A stretch of 64,000 nucleotides of DNA. Source: an uncultured Acetatifactor sp. (lineage in GTDB: Bacteria; Bacillota; Clostridia; Lachnospirales; Lachnospiraceae). The DNA is taken from contig CAJTMX010000012.1 of the NCBI GenBank assembly GCA_910577235.1, positions 1 to 64,000 on the forward strand, given 5' to 3'. The position numbers and the translations under genes are program-made. A model generated the notes under the pieces. That model searched no databases, was not told the DNA's origin, and saw only the letters and a program-made list of their open reading frames with translations. Below, piece by piece: positions 56,341 through 64,000 of the stretch; the stretch's first letter is position 1; each line of letters begins with the position of its first letter.

Positions 56341-59300
56341 TTACACAAAATCAAACAAACTGATCTGGTTTGATTCCGGTAGATTGCCCAAGAGTCCTAA
56401 ATCCGCCATCAGGTCCACGATAGTCTTGGATACCTTGCACCGCTCCCGGAAATCGTCTTTTGACAGAAAAGGCCCGTCCTTTGCCGCCTCCACGATGGCA
56501 TCCGCCGCCTTCTCCCCCAGACCGTCTATACTGTTCAGGGAAGGCATCAGCTTGCCGTCCACGATCTGAAAGGAGCGGGATTGGGCGCGGAAGATGTCGA
56601 TGGGCATGAAATCAAAACCTCTGGCGTACATCTCCTGTACGATCTTCATATCCCCGTAGGCCAGCTCCTCCTTGTTGGAGAGGGAGTCCGACCGCCTCTG
56701 GTAATCCGCCATGATACTCTCTAAGTGTTTCTGTCCCTGGCACATGAGCTCATAGGAAAAAGCCTTGGCCCGGATGCTGAAAAACGCCGCGTAATAGGCC
56801 AGCGGATAGTTGATCTTGCAGTAGGCGATCCTCCAGGCCATCATCACATAGGCCGCCGCATGGGCCTTGGGGAACATGTACTTAATCTTTTTGCAGGACC
56901 AGATATACCAATCCGGTACGTCTTTCTCCTTCATAGCCGCTATCCATTCGTCCTTAAGTCCCTTGCCCTTACGCACGCTCTCCATGATGGTAAAGGACAG
57001 GGAACTCTCCACCCCCTTATTAATCAGATAAATCATAATATCGTCACGACAGCAGATGGCGGTGGAGATGGTGGCCTTCCCCTCCAATATCAGGGTCTGG
57101 GCATTACCCAGCCACACATCCGTGCCATGGCCCAGGCCGGAGATGCGGATCAGGTCGGAGAACTGCTGGGGCTTAGTGTCCAGCAGCATCTGGATCACGA
57201 AATCCGTTCCGAACTCCGGGATGCCCAGCGAGCCCACCGGACAGCCGTTTAACTGCTCCGGGGTGATGCCCAGGGCGTCGGTTTTCTGGAACAGGCTCAT
57301 GACACCTTTGTCATCCAACGGGATCTTGGTGGGATCGATTCCCGTCAGATCCTGCAGCATACGGATCATCGTGGGATCATCGTGTCCCAGAATGTCCAGC
57401 TTGAGCAGGTTGTGGTCGATGGAGTGGTAATCAAAATGGGTGGTGATGATATCCGTAGTCATATCGTTGGCGGGATGCTGCACCGGGGTGAAGGAATTGA
57501 TATCCTGCCCCACCGGCAGCACGATGATACCGCCGGGGTGCTGGCCCGTGCTGCGGCGGATACCTGTACAGCCCACCGTGATCCGGTTGATCTCACAGGT
57601 GCGCTTATGCTTTCCTCTCTCCTCAAAATAGTTTTTCACATAGCCAAAGGCGGTTTTGTCCGCCAGCGTGCCGATGGTGCCCGCCCGGAAAGTTTGTCCT
57701 GCCCCGAAGATCACCTCCGTGTACTTGTGGGCCTTGGACTGATACTCTCCCGAGAAATTCAGGTCAATATCCGGCTCCTTGTCCCCCTTAAAGCCCAGGA
57801 AAGTCTCAAAGGGAATGTCAAAACCGTCCTTGACCAAAGGTGCCCCGCACGCCGGGCATATCTTATCCGGCATGTCGCACCCCGCGTTTCCCGCAAAGGC
57901 CCGCACCTCAGGCGAATCGAAATCATAGTAAAAACATTTGGCGCAGCGGTAATGGGCGCTCAGGGAGTTTACCTCCGTGATACCCGCCATGAACGCCACC
58001 AGAGAGGAGCCCACCGAGCCTCGGGAGCCCACCAGATAGCCGTCCTCCACGGACTTCCACACAAGTTTCTGGGCAATTATATACATGACTGCAAAACCGT
58101 TGGTGATAATGGAGTGCAGCTCTTTGTCCAAGCGTTCCTGTACGATCCGGGGCAGATCTTCCCCGTACAGCTCATGGGCTTTGTCATAACATATCTTGGT
58201 CAGCGTCTTGTCCGAATCCGGGATTACTGGAGGGCATTTATCCGGCCGAACCGGAGCAATGGTCTCCACCATATCCGCGATCCTGTTGGTATTGGTGACG
58301 ACGATCTCCCTGGCCTTGTCCGTTCCCAGATAAGAGAATTCTTCCAGCATCTCCTCGGTTGTATGCAGATACAGCGGAGCCTGCTGGTCCGCGTCCTCAA
58401 ATCCCTTACCCGCCATGATGATCCGGCGGTACACCTCGTCCTCCGGGTCCAGAAAATGCACGTCGCAGGTGGCCACCACAGGCTTGTGCAGCTGTTCCCC
58501 CAGCTTGACGATCCTGCGGTTTACATTCTGGATATCCTCCACCGACTGAATCTGGGGATGTCTGTCTGACAGGATCATAAAACGGTTATTGCCCGTGGGC
58601 TGAATCTCCAGATAATCATAAAAATCAGCCAGCCTGGCGATCTCCCCGTCCGGTTTACCCTCCAACAGCGCCCGGTACAGTTCTCCCGCCTCACAGGCGC
58701 TGCCCAGGATCAATCCCTCTCTGTATTTCAGGATCAGGCTCTTGGGAATCCTGGGGCGCTTGCTGTAATAGGTGGTGTGGGACTCGGAGATCAGCCGGTA
58801 CATATTGATGCGTCCCAGATCGTTTTTGGCCAGGATGATGGCATGATAAGTGGGCAAACGCCTGATGATATCCGGGCTGGAGGCCCCCATGGCGTTTACC
58901 TGCTGTAGGTTCTGCGCTCCGCTCTCCCGGAGCCTTGGAATGAATTTTTCAAAAATATGGGCCGTGGCCTCCGCGTCATCTACCGCCCGGTGATGATTCT
59001 CCAGAGAGACTCCCATGGTCTTGGCCACCGCGTCCAGCGTGTGCTTGGCCTGGTTCGGCAGCAGAATACGGGCGATTCCCACTGTGTCCACATAGGTGAA
59101 CCGGTCCGAAAAACCCTGCCGCCTGCAATTTTCCATGATAAAGCTCATATCAAAACTGGCGTTGTGGGCCACCAGCACACAGTCTTCGCAGAACGCAAGG
59201 AACGCAGGCAGCACCTCCTCTATGGCAGGGGCGTCCATGACCATGCTGTCGTTTATGCCCGTCAACTTCTCTATCTCAAAAGGAATGGGCACGTCCGGGT

Positions 59301-60996
59301 TCACAAAGCTGGAAAACCGCTCCGTGACCACTCCCTTCTCCACCTTCACCGCGCCGATCTCGATGATCCGGTTATTCACCGGGGAAAAGCCGGTGGTCTC
59401 GATATCGAACACCACAAAATCCGCGTCCAGCTCCTGTCCCGCATCCCCGGTGACGATCTCCTTCAGATCGTCCACCAGATAAGCCTCCACGCCGTATATG
59501 ACCTTAAAAAAATCCTGTTTGTCCGGATTCTCCTCCCCGGCCTCCTTGCGCTTTCCCTTCTCCGCTTTCCACAGATCGTCCCACACATGTCCCGCGTCGG
59601 TAAAGCCCTGCACTACGCCGTGATCCGTGATAGCGATAGCTCTGTGTCCCCATTTGTACGCCCGTTTCACGATATCCTTGGCCTCGGAAACGCCGTCCAT
59701 ATCACTCATCTTGGTATGGCAGTGCAGTTCCACCCGCTTATAGGGGGCCGTGTCCGCCCTGCCGGTGGTAAAGTCCGGGATCTTTTTGATACCGGTCAGG
59801 GAACCCAAAGTCAGCTCATGATCGAATTTATCCAGCATACTGATACCCTTGATCTTTACAAAGGCCCCGGCCTTGACGCCGCCCAAGATTTCTTCCACCT
59901 GGTCGTTGCGGACAAACATTTTCACCGTCATTGTGTCGGAAAAATCCGTCACGTCAAAAATGATAATGGTCTTTTCGTTTTTAATCTCCCTCTTGTCCAC
60001 AGTCAGGATCTTGCCCCGGATGACCACCTCGCCGATCTCGCCGATGATGTCCTCGATCCGCATGGCCTCTTCCTCGAAGTCGCGGCCATAGATCACATCC
60101 GGGTTGTCGGAGCGCTTTACGCTGCCGCCGTAGGCTCCTCCCCGGGAAAAATCTCCCTTTTTAAAACCGGAACCTCCCCTGTGGAATTCTCCTCTGCCCA
60201 TACCGCTCTTGCCGCTGCCTGGAGCCGCACCGGCGTCTCTGCCTTTACCGCCAGATGCCGCTGTTGTCCCGGCGCTTTTGCCGCCCCCCGGGACTCCGGC
60301 CGTCCCAGCGCTTTTTCCACTCCCGGAGACTCCGGCCCCGTCCGGCGTGCCGGGAATATCTGCCTGCGCAAAGCCTTCCCCGGTGTCTTCCTCCCGAACC
60401 CCCGCGCCTGCACTACGACCTGTGCGCCGGGCGATCTCCGCCACCTGGAGCCGGATCTTCTGTTCATCCTCCTGGGCATATCTGCTGGTCTCGGGCTCCC
60501 GGTACTCCACATGCAGCGCCAGGTCAAAGCCGCATCGCTCCACCAGGATCTTCTCCAATATGCGGACCAATTCCTCCTCCCGGCTGTGGGTCAACACACT
60601 GTCCTCCAGTGTGAGAGTCATCTGTCTGGCGTCCGGGTAGGTAAACTCAGCCGTCCTAAAACTGTTGTAGTCAATATGATTATTCTCCCGCAGCTCCTCC
60701 AGAATGCTGTCCCGGTACACGTCCATAAGTTTCTCCGGGGTATACTGGGAAGAAAGTTCAAATCTCTCATAGATCTTTATGATCATGTTGGCACTTGGAA
60801 AAAGCTGCCTCTTGATCTCCCTCTCCGCAGTCCAAATGTCCTCCTTCATGATCAGACGACCGCTCCAAAGATAGATCCGCAGAAAATCCTTGCGCTTTGT
60901 GGCCGAAATCTTTTCCACACTGGTCTGTTCCAGAATGTCCCGGACCTTGCCGTTCAATTGTAACGTGGGAAATACCTCAAAAAACGGTTTTGCCAT
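56341..60996 (-). CDS. polC: DNA polymerase III alpha subunit, PolC type, with Gly/Ser-rich insert
   Basis: PolC is the main replicative polymerase of low-GC Gram-positives. The 1551 residues comprise an N-terminal domain (1-190), an OB domain (about 305-410), a PHP domain split by an inserted exonuclease (VELHCHTKMSDMDGVSEAK and AITDHGVVQGF before it), the DEDDh exonuclease (FVVFDIETTGFSPVNNRIIEIG), a zinc-binding and palm/fingers region (GDKEPDIDLNFSGEYQ), and the C-terminal domain ending NQISLFDFV. Residues about 192-298 are an extra Gly/Ser/Ala/Lys-rich stretch with GKSAGT-like repeats, explaining the length over the roughly 1440 of Bacillus. It follows ispG by three bases. Confidence 0.97.
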   Translation of the reverse strand: MAKPFFEVFPTLQLNGKVRDILEQTSVEKISATKRKDFLRIYLWSGRLIMKEDIWTAEREIKRQLFPSANMIIKIYERFELSSQYTPEKLMDVYRDSILEELRENNHIDYNSFRTAEFTYPDARQMTLTLEDSVLTHSREEELVRILEKILVERCGFDLALHVEYREPETSRYAQEDEQKIRLQVAEIARRTGRSAGAGVREEDTGEGFAQADIPGTPDGAGVSGSGKSAGTAGVPGGGKSAGTTAASGGKGRDAGAAPGSGKSGMGRGEFHRGGSGFKKGDFSRGGAYGGSVKRSDNPDVIYGRDFEEEAMRIEDIIGEIGEVVIRGKILTVDKREIKNEKTIIIFDVTDFSDTMTVKMFVRNDQVEEILGGVKAGAFVKIKGISMLDKFDHELTLGSLTGIKKIPDFTTGRADTAPYKRVELHCHTKMSDMDGVSEAKDIVKRAYKWGHRAIAITDHGVVQGFTDAGHVWDDLWKAEKGKRKEAGEENPDKQDFFKVIYGVEAYLVDDLKEIVTGDAGQELDADFVVFDIETTGFSPVNNRIIEIGAVKVEKGVVTERFSSFVNPDVPIPFEIEKLTGINDSMVMDAPAIEEVLPAFLAFCEDCVLVAHNASFDMSFIMENCRRQGFSDRFTYVDTVGIARILLPNQAKHTLDAVAKTMGVSLENHHRAVDDAEATAHIFEKFIPRLRESGAQNLQQVNAMGASSPDIIRRLPTYHAIILAKNDLGRINMYRLISESHTTYYSKRPRIPKSLILKYREGLILGSACEAGELYRALLEGKPDGEIARLADFYDYLEIQPTGNNRFMILSDRHPQIQSVEDIQNVNRRIVKLGEQLHKPVVATCDVHFLDPEDEVYRRIIMAGKGFEDADQQAPLYLHTTEEMLEEFSYLGTDKAREIVVTNTNRIADMVETIAPVRPDKCPPVIPDSDKTLTKICYDKAHELYGEDLPRIVQERLDKELHSIITNGFAVMYIIAQKLVWKSVEDGYLVGSRGSVGSSLVAFMAGITEVNSLSAHYRCAKCFYYDFDSPEVRAFAGNAGCDMPDKICPACGAPLVKDGFDIPFETFLGFKGDKEPDIDLNFSGEYQSKAHKYTEVIFGAGQTFRAGTIGTLADKTAFGYVKNYFEERGKHKRTCEINRITVGCTGIRRSTGQHPGGIIVLPVGQDINSFTPVQHPANDMTTDIITTHFDYHSIDHNLLKLDILGHDDPTMIRMLQDLTGIDPTKIPLDDKGVMSLFQKTDALGITPEQLNGCPVGSLGIPEFGTDFVIQMLLDTKPQQFSDLIRISGLGHGTDVWLGNAQTLILEGKATISTAICCRDDIMIYLINKGVESSLSFTIMESVRKGKGLKDEWIAAMKEKDVPDWYIWSCKKIKYMFPKAHAAAYVMMAWRIAYCKINYPLAYYAAFFSIRAKAFSYELMCQGQKHLESIMADYQRRSDSLSNKEELAYGDMKIVQEMYARGFDFMPIDIFRAQSRSFQIVDGKLMPSLNSIDGLGEKAADAIVEAAKDGPFLSKDDFRERCKVSKTIVDLMADLGLLGNLPESNQISLFDFV

Positions 60997-60999
60997 AGC

Positions 61000-62079
61000 C
61001 TATTCTCTCCAATGATCCAGTTCATCCCTCAGCGCTGCCAGCAGTTCGCTCTCCGGCATCTTGCGCACGATCTCACCCTTTTTGATCAGCAGACCTTCGC
61101 CGTCTCCTCCGGCGATACCGATATCCGCCTCTTTGGCCTCCCCGGGACCGTTTACGGCACAGCCCATGACTGCCACCTTGATATCCAGCGGGTAGTCCTC
61201 CACCATCTTTTCCACCTGGGTTGCAAGACCTATCAGATCGATCTTTGTCCTGCCGCAGGTGGGACAGGACACCACTTCGATCCCTCCCTGCTTAAGCCCC
61301 AGAGTACGCAGGATCAGTTTCGCCGACTTGATCTCCTCCGCCGGATCTCCCGTCAGCGACACCCGTATTGTGTCTCCGATGCCCTGATACAGGATAATTC
61401 CCAGCCCCACGGCAGATTTGATATTGCCGCTCTGCACCGTGCCGGACTCCGTGATGCCCACATGCAGGGGATATTGTGTCTGGGCCGCCAGCAGCTCATG
61501 AGCCTTGACACACATGAGCACATCCGAGGACTTAATGCTGATCACCAGATTGTCGTACCCCAGATCTTCTATGATATGTACCTTGTCCAAGGCACTCTCC
61601 ACAATGCCCTGAGCCGTCACGGAGCCGTATTTTTCCAGCAGAGCTTTCTCCAGAGAACCGCTGTTTACCCCCACACGTATGGGGATGTTCCGCTCTCTCG
61701 CAACGTCCACCACCGCTTTGACATTGTCTCTGGAGCCGATATTGCCGGGATTGATGCGGATCTTATCCGCGCCGTTCTCCATGGCCGCGATTGCCATCTT
61801 ATAGTCAAAATGAATGTCCGCCACCAGAGGGATATGAATCTGCTTTTTGATCTCCCTCAGGGCATCGGCTGCCTGCTGCGTAGGCACCGTGCAGCGGACG
61901 ATCTCGCAGCCCGCCTGCTCAAGACGGTGAATCTGCGCCACCGTAGCCGCCACATCCTCCGTCCGGGTGTTGGTCATGGACTGTATGGCAATGGGCGCTC
62001 CTCCGCCGATGGTTACCCCGCCGATCTGCACGGTTTTGGTTCGCTGCCTGTGAAAAATCTGTGTGTTTTCGCTCAGCAT
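61000..62079 (-). CDS. ispG: 4-hydroxy-3-methylbut-2-enyl diphosphate synthase (flavodoxin) IspG
   Basis: IspG catalyses the penultimate step of the MEP isoprenoid pathway using a [4Fe-4S] cluster. The 359-residue short bacterial form has the N-terminal barrel (IAIQSMTNTRTEDVAATV, KIRINPGNIGS) and the cluster Cys residues in VVSCPTCGRTKIDL and VMGCAVNGPGEAKEADIGIAGG. GAGGAGG precedes the start. The order ispG-polC is common in clostridia; dxr and rseP, often upstream, are not here. Confidence 0.97.
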   Translation of the reverse strand: MLSENTQIFHRQRTKTVQIGGVTIGGGAPIAIQSMTNTRTEDVAATVAQIHRLEQAGCEIVRCTVPTQQAADALREIKKQIHIPLVADIHFDYKMAIAAMENGADKIRINPGNIGSRDNVKAVVDVARERNIPIRVGVNSGSLEKALLEKYGSVTAQGIVESALDKVHIIEDLGYDNLVISIKSSDVLMCVKAHELLAAQTQYPLHVGITESGTVQSGNIKSAVGLGIILYQGIGDTIRVSLTGDPAEEIKSAKLILRTLGLKQGGIEVVSCPTCGRTKIDLIGLATQVEKMVEDYPLDIKVAVMGCAVNGPGEAKEADIGIAGGDGEGLLIKKGEIVRKMPESELLAALRDELDHWRE

Positions 62080-62140
62080 AAGAAATCCTCCTCATTTATC
62101 TCTTCTGAACACTATATGCGCAAAGGCGCATGAAATCATT

Positions 62141-62160
62141 GGCTAGACATAATGTCAGCC
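62141..62160. promoter_or_regulatory. inverted repeat upstream of ispG
   Basis: GGCTAGACATAATGTCAGCC has two arms (GGCT/AGCC and GACAT/ATGTC) with a one-base bulge. ATGCGC-AAAG-GCGCAT-like sequence lies next to it at 62116-62131. It might be an operator for ispG-polC; I find no clear promoter. Confidence 0.3.
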
Positions 62161-62236
62161 TTTAGACTATCCACTTATGCCCCATTGATCATTTCCATAT
62201 ATCCATGCTCCTCCCATCAAATTATGTTCCTGCCAG

Positions 62237-62791
62237 TTATTCCCGGTCTTCCCTTATCATTCCGTAAATATTGTAACTGCAATACCGGTTTCCCATTCTC
62301 CCTCGCCTAACGCACCCCTCCTGCACAAATCCCGCCTTGCGCAAAACGGCGTTGGACCCCGTGTTCTCCACGTCCGCCTCTGCATGCAGTCTCTCCAGGG
62401 AGGTTTCGGTAAAAATAAAATCTGCCACCCGTTTTATGGCCTCGGTACATATGCCCTGATTCCACCAGTCCGGGCTGATCCGGTAGCCCACAGTACCGAT
62501 CCGGTCGTTCACAACATCGAACACCTCCAGAATGCCGATGACCTTGTGACTCTCCTTACTCTCCACTCCCCAGATAAAGTCATGGGACGGTTTTCTCTTA
62601 ACGTGGGGCCTGGGGTCGATAAACAACTTTCTGGCATCGTGCTCTCCTTTCCCCAAAGGCGTTCCCCAATATGTGTAGACTTCCGGCCTGTATAGCCACT
62701 CCTGCAAGTCCGCAGCGTCTTCCGGCTCCAGTTTTCTCAAAATGAGCCGACGCGTTTCCAGCTCCGGAATCCATATACATTGTCTTATCAT
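62237..62791 (-). CDS. GNAT acetyltransferase, RimJ/RimL type
   Basis: A 184-residue acetyltransferase starting IPELETRRLILRKLEPEDAADLQEWL, the RimJ/RimL-like N-terminus. VGYRISPDWWNQGICTEAIKRVADFIF is the acetyl-CoA site (WxxGxxxEA), then ADVENTGSNAVLRKAGFVQEG. Many relatives acetylate small molecules or protein N-termini; the target here is unknown. Its start codon directly follows the stop of the remnant at 62792-62982. Confidence 0.87.
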   Translation of the reverse strand: MIRQCIWIPELETRRLILRKLEPEDAADLQEWLYRPEVYTYWGTPLGKGEHDARKLFIDPRPHVKRKPSHDFIWGVESKESHKVIGILEVFDVVNDRIGTVGYRISPDWWNQGICTEAIKRVADFIFTETSLERLHAEADVENTGSNAVLRKAGFVQEGCVRRGRMGNRYCSYNIYGMIREDRE

Positions 62792-62982
62792 TTATCCCTC
62801 CACCCTCTTTCCATTGATCGTCAGTCCTCCAACCAGACAGTCTACAATGCGGACCTCCTCCAGATTGCAGAAAGCAATGGTTGCTTCCCTCAGGTTCGCG
62901 TTGCTGATCTCCGCGCGGTACATGTTCGCGTTTTGAATGGTGCACTGCTGGTTCTCTTTTCTGCCAATTTAATAAAATCCAT
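62792..62982 (-). pseudogene. chimeric remnant: nitroreductase-like start joined to a pentapeptide-repeat-like end
   Basis: At 62982, after a good AAAGG site, a frame begins MDFIKLAEKR, the typical start of nitroreductases, then quickly becomes nonsense and stops. In another frame (62968-62792) the sequence reads NANMYRAEISNANLREATI and continues to DCLVGGLTINGKRVEG before a stop. This looks like the end of a pentapeptide-repeat-type protein. The two pieces in different frames suggest a deletion joining two genes. It could also be one short frameshifted gene. Confidence 0.5.
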
Positions 62983-63181
62983 CTTGTATACCTTTCTCAT
63001 TTTTGTGTGTCAGGCCCCTCCGCGTTTCCATACCCCAGAAGGACTTTACGCATTCGCGGCGGTATTCCCCGCCCGGCGGTCCGAGGCTACCACCGCCGCA
63101 GGTTTATGTATGAAAACGCCCTTGCTGCTGTAGAATGCCCGGTCCAAAAATGCCGCTGACATGGGCATAATATACGTTATC
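62983..63181. other. intergenic, GC-rich inverted sequence, no gene seen
   Basis: The stretch at about 63050-63105 contains GCGGCGGTATTCCCCGCC and ACCACCGCCGC, which are partly complementary and could form a hairpin after the phosphotransferase gene. No T-run marks it as a terminator. Confidence 0.4.
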
Positions 63182-64000
63182 TCAATTATTACTCAGTCCC
63201 AGCTCATTCCATCTCTCCCACAACTCAGGTTTCCGCTCCATGCCAAATCGCAGGATCTTCCATAAAGACTCCACCGCGTCCGGCCCGTAGACCTGCATAT
63301 AAGAGATATGCATAAAGACCGCGCCCTGCCAGAGCAGATCATACTCCTCCCCGGTCAGCCGCCTTTCTCCATAGTATCCCCGCAAAAACGAAAGCGCAAG
63401 GTCAAAACGGTACTGCATCTTCTCTGTCTGATGGTTGAAATCCACAAACTGCATGATAAAAGGCCATCCCAGATCCAGATGCCTTGCCCCGATCCCGGCG
63501 TCGTCCAGATCGATCAGTACCACTTCCCCGCCGGTCCTTCGCATGGCGTTATGGGGTCCGATATCCGAGTGGATCAGACACTGTTCACATTGGGTAAAAT
63601 CAGGAAGTCCATCCAATATCCTGTCAAACTCCGCCTTGAAATGCCTATCGGAAAACCAGCCGTAAAATCGGGACTTATCCTGATTCAGACCGGTGGGATA
63701 TCCATATCCCCTGATACCGTGCAGTTTCGCGGTCAACTGTCCCAGCGCGTACTCGTCCGCCGCGTTCTCCTCCAGATTTTTCCCTTCAATATATTCCATC
63801 ATATAAAACCATTGGCCGTCCACGGCTATATAGCCGCAGCCGTCACCTGTATAGACGATCTCAGGAGCCATATGTTTCTGGTTCCCCAGATACTCATGAG
63901 CCAGCACATTCCCCCGGATGGTCTGTTCCTTTTTATCTCCAGACAAACCCTTCAGAAAAAAAGTATGGCTGCCAGTCTCAACGCGGCATGTAATCCGATC
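63182..64000 (-). CDS. aminoglycoside phosphotransferase-family kinase (5' end beyond the window)
   Basis: At least 272 residues of a kinase-like phosphotransferase. The N-lobe (RVETGSHTFFLKG, with the ATP-binding Lys) is still in frame at the window edge, so the start lies outside. LIHSDIGPHNAMRR supplies the catalytic Asp and Asn (HxDxxxxN) and VVLIDLDDAGIG the metal-binding Asp. YMMEYIEGKNLEENAADEYALGQLTAKLHG is the hinge region. The family includes antibiotic, choline and homoserine kinases; the substrate cannot be told, and resistance should not be assumed. Confidence 0.85.
   Translation of the reverse strand, partial: DRITCRVETGSHTFFLKGLSGDKKEQTIRGNVLAHEYLGNQKHMAPEIVYTGDGCGYIAVDGQWFYMMEYIEGKNLEENAADEYALGQLTAKLHGIRGYGYPTGLNQDKSRFYGWFSDRHFKAEFDRILDGLPDFTQCEQCLIHSDIGPHNAMRRTGGEVVLIDLDDAGIGARHLDLGWPFIMQFVDFNHQTEKMQYRFDLALSFLRGYYGERRLTGEEYDLLWQGAVFMHISYMQVYGPDAVESLWKILRFGMERKPELWERWNELGLSNN

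Noticed and set aside
60209..60340. Repeated GGC/TCC-rich DNA that could look like an intergenic tandem array
   Set aside because: It is the coding sequence of the low-complexity insert of PolC, in frame throughout.
58957..60963. Plus-strand open frame of 668 codons over polC
   Set aside because: Antisense to essential polC domains with clear motifs; composition is that of a mirror frame.
63182..64000. Aminoglycoside resistance gene
   Set aside because: Only the general kinase fold of the phosphotransferase family is visible; the substrate pocket cannot be assigned and the N-terminus is outside the window.

Overview
The window looks like chromosomal DNA from a Lachnospiraceae-type Firmicute. 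The gene content is Gram-positive housekeeping: PolC, the long clostridial ribose-phosphate pyrophosphokinase, Pta-AckA, RbgA, YlqG/YlqH, PlsX/PlsY, a T-box leader and a consensus CcpA cre site. G+C is moderate (about half, by eye) and almost every gene is on the minus strand. I see no rRNA, tRNA, CRISPR array, transposase or prophage. The genus cannot be fixed from the sequence alone.

Layout by coordinate. 1-480: a 31-residue membrane peptide gene with a structured leader and a two-way terminator, resembling a type I toxin-antitoxin locus. 550-5235 (minus): gpsA, plsY, der and a DUF512/radical-SAM-like gene. 5734-6930 (plus): prs. 6979-16593 (minus): a long run of lepB, rbgA, lepB, rnhB, ylqG, ylqH, yraN, pgeF and a two-component system. 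16686-21711: rplS, trmD (fused to an acetyltransferase), rimM, khpA, rpsP, ffh, ylxM. 21822-30964: yitT, ilvA, ftsY, smc, rnc, acpP, plsX. 31191-31942: rpmF and yceD. This reproduces, with a few insertions, the Bacillus order plsX-acpP-rnc-smc-ftsY-ylxM-ffh-rpsP-khpA-rimM-trmD-rplS-rbgA-rnhB-ylqG-ylqH: lipid-precursor supply, SRP targeting, chromosome condensation, ribosome maturation and tRNA modification side by side.

32028-36584 holds a polyamine ABC transporter (potDCBA) with a membrane-anchored binding protein. 36894-42601 is more accessory: a nucleoside phosphorylase, a P-loop kinase, trpBA under a tryptophan T-box, then an AT-rich patch with an acetyltransferase and an unrecognised gene. 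42687-45027 is pta-ackA for acetate and ATP production, with a consensus cre site upstream. tmcAL (plus) diverges from it. 46714-56218 carries a PFL/ACT pair, a WalJ-like hydrolase, a long FtsA-like ATPase, coaE, polA and three small membrane or zinc-finger genes. 56341-62079 is polC (with a Gly/Ser-rich insert) and ispG. The right edge has an acetyltransferase, a chimeric gene remnant and a phosphotransferase cut by the window end.

The most unusual items are the TrmD-GNAT fusion, the small toxin-like locus whose leader can mask its own ribosome binding site, the trpBA-only operon behind a T-box with an extra 15-codon reading frame, the PolC insert, and several families of short structured intergenic repeats shared among distant gaps.
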